Of a stretch of 25,651 bases of DNA, positions 1-7,600 are shown in pieces. Position numbers and translations under genes: made by a program. How positions within the stretch are numbered: position 1 is the stretch's first letter; the number at the start of each line of letters is the position of its first letter. Source of the DNA: JBHENW01 sp046261875 (GTDB taxonomy: Bacteria > Acidobacteriota > Thermoanaerobaculia > UBA5066 > Gp7-AA6); contig JBHENW010000149.1 of assembly GCA_046261875.1 (NCBI GenBank), positions 1 through 25,651 of the forward strand, written 5' to 3'. The notes beneath the pieces were generated by a model, which was given only the letters and a program-made list of their open reading frames with translations, was not told the origin of the DNA and made no database searches.

Positions 1-970
1 CGAGGTGGACCGCCACGGCGCCCGTGTCGAAAGAGGCGGCGCGGCGGGGGCCTTCGCGCCGCGCCCGATCGCGGGCCTCCCCGCCGATGAGCGCGGGGCA
101 CGCCGCGGCCAGGGCGGCGGCGTCCCCCGCGGCGAAGTACGACGCGGCCTCTCCCGCGATCTCCCGGTGGCCGGCCGTGTCGGAAAGCAGGCAGGGCACG
201 CCGCAGGCGAGCGCCTCGAGCACGGGGAGTCCGAATCCCTCGTGGGGCATTGACGGGCCGATGAAGAGGTCCGAGGACCGGTAGGCGAAGGGCATCCGCT
301 CCGGCGCGAGCGTCCGGTGATACTCCTCCGCGAGGTCCAGGGCCCGCTCGGCCTCTCCGGGGGGATGGGTCGACACCCGCCGCAGCCGGAAGTCCCCCCC
401 GTCCGCCCGCCAGCGACGGAGGCCCTCCAGGGCGACGCCGATCCCCTTGACGTCCGCGTCGGAGGGACCGACGAGGATGACCCAGGGCGCGCCGTTGGAT
501 CGGGGCCCGTCCGACGGGAAGAAGCCGTCGTGATCGAAGACCTGACCGACGTTCTCCACCTCGCCGAACCCCTGCGCTTCCAGCTGCTGCGCGAGCGTTC
601 GGGAGACGGCGATCTTGTGCGTCGGAGCCCGATAGGCCGCTTCGATCTCCTCCCGCCGGTCCGAATAGAAGGAGAAGCTCCCCTCGTACCCCTGGGAAAG
701 GTGGAAGACGGGCCCCGCGGCGTTTTCCAGCGCCGGCGCGACCGTCGTCCAGAACGTCGCCACGCGAACCTCCGCCGCGGCGAGCTCGCGCGACTGCCGG
801 AACGAGGAGCGCTCGAAGTGGGAGCGGGTCAGCGGAAACCAGGAGGGCGCCGCGTCGGGCGAGACGACCGCCACGCGGTGACCCCGGCGGGCGAGGGCCT
901 CCGCCTGCGTCAGCGCGACCTTGACGCCTCCGGAGAGCTCCGTGGATTCGAGGAGGTAGGCGATGCGCAT
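1..970 (-). CDS. GT4-type glycosyltransferase (partial, C-terminus beyond left edge)
   Basis: Transfers a sugar from an activated donor to a growing glycan, probably at the cytoplasmic face of the membrane. Seen: the N-terminus MRIAYLLESTELSGGVKVAL is the Rossmann-like opening of GT-B glycosyltransferases. Around residues 155-165 a strand reads WVILVGPSD. Around residue 240 is HEGFGLPVLEALACGVP, the donor-site E-x7-E motif of family GT4. ATG at 970 was chosen because it lies 10 bases after the methyltransferase stop and starts exactly at the conserved strand. The frame stays open to base 1, with about 323 residues visible. It is the last visible gene of a co-directional set with the Wzt-like ATPase and the methyltransferase, so a role in building the exported polysaccharide is likely. 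Donor and acceptor cannot be read from sequence. Confidence 0.88.
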   Translation of the reverse strand, partial: MRIAYLLESTELSGGVKVALTQAEALARRGHRVAVVSPDAAPSWFPLTRSHFERSSFRQSRELAAAEVRVATFWTTVAPALENAAGPVFHLSQGYEGSFSFYSDRREEIEAAYRAPTHKIAVSRTLAQQLEAQGFGEVENVGQVFDHDGFFPSDGPRSNGAPWVILVGPSDADVKGIGVALEGLRRWRADGGDFRLRRVSTHPPGEAERALDLAEEYHRTLAPERMPFAYRSSDLFIGPSMPHEGFGLPVLEALACGVPCLLSDTAGHREIAGEAASYFAAGDAAALAAACPALIGGEARDRARREGPRRAASFDTGAVAVHL

Positions 971-980
971 CGCGATCGCC

Positions 981-2114
981 TCAGCCGGATCGCTCGCCGG
1001 CCCGCGCCACGGCCAGCCACTGGTACGTGGCCAGGCTCTCCGGGTCGGCGCCCGGCCAGTCGGAAAGCCGGGAGAGGAACGCCGCGGCCTCCGGGGCCGG
1101 CGCGCCGGGAAGCCCTTCGACGCGGTCGACCTGCCATCCCCCCTCCTCCAGCGCTTCGCGCAGGAAAGTCTTCGTGAACCAGCGCAGATGGCCGGCGTCG
1201 GCCAGACCCGCCGGAACCGGATCGAACCGTCCGAAGAGCAGATCGCGCACGAGCGACAGGTGGCCGGCGTTGGGCACGCTGGCGAGGAGCGTGGCCTCCG
1301 CCTCCGCGAGCGCGCGCGCCTGCCGCAAGGCCTCGATGGGATCGACGAGATGCTCGAGGACGTCGGCGAAGAGGAGCGCATCGAAGCGGGCTCCTTCCGC
1401 GGCGAGCGAGGCCAGCGCGTCGGGCGCCTCCCCCTCGATGACGCGGTCGAGGACCTCGCGGGCGGCCGCGGCCGACGCGGAATCCTTTTCGATGCCCGTG
1501 ACGTGCAGGGACGGCATTTCGCGCTTCAGCGCGGCGCCGGCCTTCCCCGTCCCGCAACCGACGTCGAGCAACCTCGGGATCGGACGCGGGAAATGCGCCG
1601 TCACTTCGGCGCGGTCCGAGCCGGTCGTGTCGAGGACGAGCGCCGCCAGGCCGGGCTGGAAGGCGCGGGCGGCCGGATCGCGGGCGAGCCTCCGGAGGTA
1701 AGTCGCCGCGGTCTCGTTTGGCGCCGCGGGGAAGTCTCCTCCGCGAAAGAGGATCGCGGCGGCATCCTCCCCTCGTCCCGCGGCCATCGGGGCCGGAGGG
1801 GCTTGCTCCAGCTCCCGCAGGGTGTGGGCCTGCGGAGGAGGAGAGGGGACGTCCGCGGCGACGACCACGCGCCCGGGCTCCGCCGCTGGCGCTTGCTCTC
1901 CGGGCAACGGGACCGCGCCGCTGTTCAAGACGGCGAGCCAGTCGGACGGACCCGCGAAGAGTTCCCCGGCCGGGGCATCGGGCGAGACGACGACGGCTTC
2001 CGCCCCTGAGCCATAAGCCCGCCGCCACCGCCAGCGTCCGAGAGACCGGCCATAGCCGGTCGAGGGCGGGCCGTCGAGAAACGCGATCCGCACGCGGGAG
2101 GCGGTCGAGCTCAC
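981..2114 (-). CDS. SAM-dependent methyltransferase with uncharacterised N-terminal region
   Basis: A 377-residue protein whose C-terminal half is a class I methyltransferase. Motif I is LLDVGCGTGKAGAALK, an acidic strand follows at VTGIEKDS, and FDALLFADVLEHLVDP matches the motif IV region of Methyltransf_11/23-type enzymes. The tail GHLRWFTKTFLREALEEGGW is typical of methyltransferases in glycan clusters. The first roughly 170 residues (RIAFLDGPPSTGYGRSL, DWLAVLNSGAVPLPG) match no family I recognise. GTG at 2114 is chosen because it overlaps the TGA stop of the upstream ATPase (GTGA), indicating translational coupling; an upstream extension would run deep into that gene. Context suggests methylation of a sugar of the exported polysaccharide, possibly as a chain cap. 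Substrate is inferred, not shown. Confidence 0.85.
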   Translation of the reverse strand: MSSTASRVRIAFLDGPPSTGYGRSLGRWRWRRAYGSGAEAVVVSPDAPAGELFAGPSDWLAVLNSGAVPLPGEQAPAAEPGRVVVAADVPSPPPQAHTLRELEQAPPAPMAAGRGEDAAAILFRGGDFPAAPNETAATYLRRLARDPAARAFQPGLAALVLDTTGSDRAEVTAHFPRPIPRLLDVGCGTGKAGAALKREMPSLHVTGIEKDSASAAAAREVLDRVIEGEAPDALASLAAEGARFDALLFADVLEHLVDPIEALRQARALAEAEATLLASVPNAGHLSLVRDLLFGRFDPVPAGLADAGHLRWFTKTFLREALEEGGWQVDRVEGLPGAPAPEAAAFLSRLSDWPGADPESLATYQWLAVARAGERSG

Positions 2115-3388
2115 GAAGACGCGGCGAGCGGCCGGGGCTCGGCGGACGCGTCGCGCTCTTCCTGCGACTCCGAGAGCATCCAGTGGTGCCGGGGGCGCAG
2201 CAGCCCGACGGTGTAGTCGGCCGATACCACGGTGAAACCCGGCCGCAGCACCCGGAGGTCGTGGAGGTGGAGGGCGCTCTCGTCCCCGAGGAACGCGTAG
2301 AGGCGGAACTCGCCCTGCGCGATGGGCATCTGCGGGAAGGTCACGCGCAGGCGATAGCGGCGCCGGCCCGTCAGCGGCGCCCACGGCTCCGAGCGGGTGT
2401 CCACGGCGAAGGCCTGCACGCCGTCCTCCCGGTCGGCTCCCACGCGCACCTGGAAGGCGAGGTCCGGGTCGGCGCTCTCGAAAGCGAGGTCCACGGCGAC
2501 GGTCTCGCCGGCCGCGAATTCGCTGCGCGGATACCCGGACCCGTCGTGGATGACGACGTCCGTGAACCGCGCCGGACGGCGACCATTCGCGGCCGCCGGG
2601 ACCTCCGCGGCGCGCTCCGTGGAATCGACGAGGCGGCGCTCCTTCTCCTGGAGAAAGGCTTCAAAGGCGCGCACGACGGTCAGGGCGTTCCCTTCTCCCG
2701 CCACGGCCCCATGCCGGAGCCAGATCGCGCGGTCGCAGAGGAGCGCCACGTAATAAAGGGCGTGTGAGCAGAAGAGGAGGGTGCCTCCGCGGCGCTGGAA
2801 CTCGGTGATGCGGTCCACGGACTTCTTCTGGAAGTAGCCGTCGCCGACCGCGAGGGCCTCGTCCACGATCAGGACGTCGGCGTCGGCGTGGGTCGCCACG
2901 GCGAAAGCGAGACGGAGGGTCATCCCGGACGAGTACGTCCGGACGGGGCGATCGAAGAAGTCGCCGAGCTCCGCGAAGTCGCGGATCTCGGGGAGGCGGC
3001 GGCGGATGTCCGAGGCGGTCAACCCGAGAAGCGCCGCGTTCAAGCGCGCGTTCTCGCGGCCCGTGAACTCCGGATGAAACCCCATCCCGAGCTCCAGGAT
3101 CGACGCCACGACGCCCGACCGCTCGACGCGGCCCGTCGAGGGCTGCGTCGTGCCGGCTACGATGCGCAAGAGGGTCGACTTCCCCGCCCCGTTCTCGCCG
3201 ATGAGCCCGAGCGACTTGCCGGCGGGTAGCTCGAAGGAGAGCTTCGAGAGCGCCTGGAAGGCCTTGTGCTGCGGCTTGCGGAGCAGGAGCTCCTTGAGGC
3301 GGGCCGCCGGGCTGTCGTACAGCCGGTAGAGCTTCGAAATCTCGAGAACACGGACCGCGGGATCTTCGCCCTCTGCCGTGTCCCTCAT
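2111..3388 (-). CDS. wzt: Polysaccharide ABC exporter ATPase, Wzt-like with C-terminal domain
   Basis: A 425-residue ATP-binding subunit of an O-antigen/teichoic-type polysaccharide exporter, on the inner face of the cytoplasmic membrane. Seen: Walker A GENGAGKST at residues 64-72, ABC signature TYSSGM near 151-156, Walker B DVLIVDE at 171-177, and the H-loop histidine 209 in FCSHALYYV. VDEALAVGD is typical of the Wzt/TagH/KpsT group. After about residue 270 there is a roughly 150-residue beta-rich extension (FTDVVIHDGSGYP ... LYAFLGD), the position and type of Wzt C-terminal domains that recognise the glycan end. ATG at 3388 precedes the conserved LEISKLYRLY and lies 38 bases after the radical SAM stop. 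Its likely permease partner is at 13067-13858, not next to it as is usual. The methyltransferase gene overlaps its stop. Confidence 0.93.
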   Translation of the reverse strand: MRDTAEGEDPAVRVLEISKLYRLYDSPAARLKELLLRKPQHKAFQALSKLSFELPAGKSLGLIGENGAGKSTLLRIVAGTTQPSTGRVERSGVVASILELGMGFHPEFTGRENARLNAALLGLTASDIRRRLPEIRDFAELGDFFDRPVRTYSSGMTLRLAFAVATHADADVLIVDEALAVGDGYFQKKSVDRITEFQRRGGTLLFCSHALYYVALLCDRAIWLRHGAVAGEGNALTVVRAFEAFLQEKERRLVDSTERAAEVPAAANGRRPARFTDVVIHDGSGYPRSEFAAGETVAVDLAFESADPDLAFQVRVGADREDGVQAFAVDTRSEPWAPLTGRRRYRLRVTFPQMPIAQGEFRLYAFLGDESALHLHDLRVLRPGFTVVSADYTVGLLRPRHHWMLSESQEERDASAEPRPLAASS

Positions 3389-3426
3389 GGGTTGCGCTCC
3401 GGCGACGCCGCCATCGGAGGGCCCGG

Positions 3427-4536
3427 CTATTCGCCGAGCGCGAACTCGCACCGCCGGCAGAGGAAGTCGGCCGGCGCTTCCTCGACGCCGTAGGTCCGCC
3501 GCCGGAGGCGCGCCATGACGTCCCCGCCGAGGATCTCGGCGACGCTCTGCGTCTTCAGGTCGCCGATCGTCAGCTTTTCGTAGTAGTCCTGGCAGCAGAG
3601 CACGGCTTTCGCCGTCGCCGTCACGTGCAGGTGCTCGAACGGGCGCGATCCCATCAGCTCGCACCCCCGCAGGACCTTCTTGATCGGCGGCTCCGGAACG
3701 AAGGTGCCGCTCGCCGGCCGGCTGCGGATGCGGAACGGCTTGACCTCCCACCCGAGCGGGGCGAAGCGGGCGGAGATCTGCTCCACGTCCCGCCGGTGCG
3801 CGTCGTCTTCGTCGCCGAGCACGACGATCGCGGTCTCTTCCGCGAGGGAGCGCGCGCGCATCGCTTCGATGTTGGCGATCACGCGCGCCAGATCCCGCGT
3901 GCCGTGGAGCTTCCGGTAGCGCTCGGGGTCGAGCGTCGGCAGGTTGACGCCGATGTAGCGGAACCGTCCCATCGCCTCGAGCCGCGCGGAGCGCTCGGGC
4001 GTGAACTGCGACGCGTTGGTCAGGATGCTGACCGGGAAACCCCGGTCGAACAGCGCCTGCACGCGCTGCTCGAAGAGAGGGTCGACGGTCGGCTCGTTGT
4101 AGTTCGAGAGGAAGACGACGACACGCTCTCCCCCGACCGCCCGCACCTGGTCGAGGATCGACTCGAAGAGCGCCTGGTCCATGACCTCGCGCTCGCGCGG
4201 GTCCACCGAAACGGGGCAGAAAGGGCAGCGGTGGTTGCAGACGGTGCAGGTCTCCAGCGACAGGAAGAGAAGGTGGCTCCGACGGGACTCGGCGTCGACG
4301 TCGTCGATGAGGAACCGAGCCGCGCGCAGGTGATCGAGAACCGCCGGATCCCCTTCGGGGGCCGCGCCGGCCGCGGCCGCGGAGAGCGCCTCGAACGCCG
4401 CCCCCTGCTTGGGCACGGAAACGCCGCTCAAAGGGTTGTAGAGGACGTCGCCTCGGTCGTGCAGGAACGGGGAGAGAGTCTCCGGTTCCAGGACGGCCGC
4501 GCCGGCGTGCGCCGGTTGCCTTCGCACTTCGCTCAT
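3427..4536 (-). CDS. Radical SAM protein with SPASM-like C-terminus
   Basis: A 369-residue radical SAM enzyme. The cluster motif is CNHRCPFC at residues 100-107 (CX3CX2C), preceded by an extra Cys97. Strands such as VVVFLSNYNEPTVDP and PVSILTNAS follow in the usual TIM-barrel order. The C-terminal part (GCELMG, AVLCCQDYYEKLTIGDL, FLCRRCEFALGE) has the spacing of a SPASM/twitch domain that binds auxiliary iron-sulfur. Residues 20-80 form an N-terminal segment (LHDRGDVLYNPLSGVSV) of unknown function. ATG at 4536 is the first start after the terminator of the upstream gene. SPASM proteins modify peptides or act on other substrates such as sugars. No short precursor peptide is recognisable beside it, so a role in the neighbouring glycan unit is possible but unproven. 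Confidence 0.88.
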   Translation of the reverse strand: MSEVRRQPAHAGAAVLEPETLSPFLHDRGDVLYNPLSGVSVPKQGAAFEALSAAAAGAAPEGDPAVLDHLRAARFLIDDVDAESRRSHLLFLSLETCTVCNHRCPFCPVSVDPREREVMDQALFESILDQVRAVGGERVVVFLSNYNEPTVDPLFEQRVQALFDRGFPVSILTNASQFTPERSARLEAMGRFRYIGVNLPTLDPERYRKLHGTRDLARVIANIEAMRARSLAEETAIVVLGDEDDAHRRDVEQISARFAPLGWEVKPFRIRSRPASGTFVPEPPIKKVLRGCELMGSRPFEHLHVTATAKAVLCCQDYYEKLTIGDLKTQSVAEILGGDVMARLRRRTYGVEEAPADFLCRRCEFALGE

Positions 4537-4638
4537 GGGTCCGTCACACGGACTCGCAACAACGGGGCCATTCTACTGTCCTTCTTACGGAGCCGGAGGG
4601 CGAAGCGCCGGGTCTCGTGCGCAGGTCCCGCTTCAACG

Positions 4639-4670
4639 AAAAGGCCCCGGGTGAGCGCCCGAGGCCCTTT
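4639..4670 (-). terminator. Rho-independent terminator after the PKD-protein gene
   Basis: Read on the minus strand, a 9-bp stem (GGCCUCGGG / CCCGGGGCC, one G-U pair) closes a 6-base loop and is followed by UUUU. It lies about 20 bases past the stop of the large secreted-protein gene and about 100 bases before the radical SAM start, so it separates the two as transcription units. Confidence 0.75.
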
Positions 4671-4687
4671 CCGCCGGACGGTACGGG

Positions 4688-7600
4688 TCAGCGTACCGGT
4701 CGGCCAGCCTTGAAGCTCGTGTCCCTCGTGTTGGTGTCCACCGTCACGACGTAGACGCCCGCCCGTCCGCCTTCGAGGACCTCCGTCTTGATCGTCATCG
4801 CCTCGTTGTTGAGGATTCCGGGGAGATTGTTCCGATCCATGAAGATCTGGGCCATGTGGCTGGAGGCCCCCGGCTGATTGAGCGTGAAGTCGAAGGTCCC
4901 GCCTTCGGGGACGGTCCCGTCCGCCTTCACGACCGAGACGCGCACGCGCGTCTGCCGGTTGTCCATCGCGAAAACGCCCAGCGTCGTGCGCAGACGCACG
5001 TTTTCGCCGGCGTCTTCCTGCGCGCCCGGCACGAAGAGCGGACGCTCACCCGAGCTGACCCCGTCGCTGCGCGAGTAGACCGCGAGCTGCGTGCCGGCCG
5101 TGCCGGTGATCTGGTCGTCGTAGTTGCGTGCGCTGAGAACCATCGCCGCTCCCGGGATCTCCGGGGAGTAAGAGATTCGCAGGAGGCCGGTCGTCGAAAG
5201 CGTCTTCAGGTCGTGGGGCGTGAAGTCGTCCATGATGTCCCCGATCACGTCGTCGGCCGCCGCGAGGGTGCCCGGGGCGATCCGCACGGTGGCCGAGGCG
5301 ACGCTCTCGGGCTCTCCGGCCCCCGTGTACAGGTATTCGACGCGGAGCGTCCGTTCGACGTTGGCCGGGTTGTAGGCACGCAGCTCGGTCCGCCACTTCG
5401 CTCCGCTGCCGGAGTCGAAACGCGAGGCGCCGGGGATGTAGAGAAAGACGCTCCCTTGCTCGTCGGCGACGGCGGAGGGCGTGTCGTCGGTGAACTGCTC
5501 CAGGTCGCTCGTCTTGGTGTCGATCGCGGCGCCGAAAGCGACGAGTGAACCTTCCGAGCCCACCTTGCTCGCCCGGAACACGTAGCGCCGGTTGCGGTCC
5601 TGCGGAAGGCCCAGGTCCTGGTTTCGGAGATATGCCTGCTGGTACGGGAGGATGCGCACTTCGCGCACCGCGGCCCGGGTCCCGTCTTCCTTGAGCATCT
5701 CCACGGATGCGCCCGTTTCGTCGAAGGCGCGCAGCTCGGCGCGGGTCTCCACACCCGAGGAGTTGTAGAGCGTGATGCCGAAGCGGTACAGGTCGCTCGA
5801 CCGCAGGCCGATCAGCGTCTGGTCCCCCGGCGAGTCCACGCCCTGCGCCGTCAGGTTGACGATGCGGCCGCTCTGGTTGGCCTTGAACCCCTCGACCGGC
5901 GCCCCGTACGCGGGGCCGAGCGGGTTGGCCTGCTTGGCGAAGTAAACGCGCCCGTTGACGACCGGCACCGGCCCTTCGTAGCGGAACACGAGGGTTCCCT
6001 TGTCCTGGCGGCCGTGCAACCACTCGACGACGTTGGTCTGAGACCAGGAGCCGCCGTTGGGAGCGAGGGGCGCCGGAAGCGGCCGGTAATTCAGCGCGGA
6101 GAGGTCCACCGAGCCGGACGCCTCGGCCAGGTACGGAACGAAAGCGACGGCGAGCGTGAGCGGCTCCGAACCGGGGTTGGCGACCGACACGTCGGTCCCC
6201 CAGATGTCGCCGGATGCTTCGTCGCCGATCTTGAGGAAGGCGGCTCCGGGCACGATGAGGGCCTGGAAGGCCTCGTCGATCACGATGGCATGGGTGGCCG
6301 TCGCGGTCTGGCCGGCGTTGTCCGTGACGCGGACCGAGAGGGTAAAGGAGCCGAGCTCGGGATAGACGTGGGAATGGTTGGCCGGACCGGCCACGTAACC
6401 GCCCACGGCGATGTCTCCCCACCGCCAGGCGTACGCATATGGCGCAACGCCCCCGGTGACGGTCGTCGTGAAGGACGCCGCCTGGCCGCGACCGGCGCGT
6501 GCGGGACCGGAGACCAGCAGGGAGAGGGGCGGACCGGCCGGGGGGCCGATGGAGACGTTGATGCTCGCGTTGCCCTGCACGCCGGCGGAGTCCGTGGCCC
6601 GCACGGCGACTGTGAACTGCCCGGGTGTCGGGTAGGTGTACGAGTTCGTGGCCGGACCGGGGACGTAGTTGAGAGACAGCGCGTTGTCGCCCCAGCGCCA
6701 GGCATACGAGACGGCGCCGGTGCCTCCCGTGGCGCTGGCCGTGAAGCTCACAGGCGATCCGGCGGCTGCGGAAGCCGGTCCGGACAGCGTCACGTTGAAT
6801 CCGCCCGGCGGCGGAGTCGGCCGCGGCGTGGGCGGCGGCGTCGGAGGCGGCGGAGGCGGCCCCGGGTTAGAGACGGTGACCCCGACGGTGCGGGAAACTC
6901 CGCCGACCGTCAGCTTCACAGAGCAGCCGGTGCTGCAGGCGCTCGCGAAAGAGTAGGTGACCGGCCCGGCGCTTCCGGCCGGCGTCGTCCCCATCGGCGT
7001 CTCGCCGGTGGTCGTGACGTAGGCCCAGGCGGTTCCCGGATGGGTCACGCCGCCGGGGATGAGCTCTTCGTCGAAGAAGTAGTAGTTTCGGCCCCTGTCC
7101 ACGAAGCAGCCGCCCGCCTGGCAGAAGACGGCCTGTGTGCGCTGCTGATCGGAGTAGATGCCGATCACGGGCTGGGGCGCGAAGGACGTCGTCGAAAAGT
7201 TCTTCGCGACGTTCAGGGTCTGGTTGGCCCCCTGCGGCCCCGAGAAAGTGTAGGTCAGAGTGATCGTGTAAGCGCCCGTCGTACCGGGGGCCGTCACGGC
7301 GCCGGTGCCGTTGACCGAGCGGAACGAACCCGGCAGCGTGCCGGACAGGCCGCCCGGGTTGATCGCGTATGTGACGTTGGACAGCGTCGTGCCGCCGCTG
7401 ATCTGCATGGTGTTGGTCAGCGTCAGCGCGCCGCCGTTCAAGACCGGGTTGGGCGCGAGCGTGAAGTCGGGGACGAGGTCCACCTGCTGCACGTTGCCGA
7501 AGACGCGGGAGCGGTACCCCCCCTTGTACGTGACGTCGAGGATGAATCCGGTCGCGCTCGGGGGAACGTTCACGATCTGTCCGGAGCGGGCGACCGAGCC

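Noticed and set aside
317..2009. Overlapping plus-strand open frames opposite the glycosyltransferase and methyltransferase
   Set aside because: Low-complexity Arg-rich translations without motifs; the minus-strand frames carry clear GT4 and methyltransferase motifs.
2115..2384. N-terminal extension of the methyltransferase to an upstream ATG
   Set aside because: It would overlap the ATPase gene by 270 bases and translates to Pro/Arg-rich sequence; the GTG in the GTGA overlap fits better.
3389..3751. N-terminal extension of the Wzt-like ATPase
   Set aside because: It lies inside the radical SAM gene in another frame and has no conserved content; ATG 3388 starts the family's normal N-terminus.
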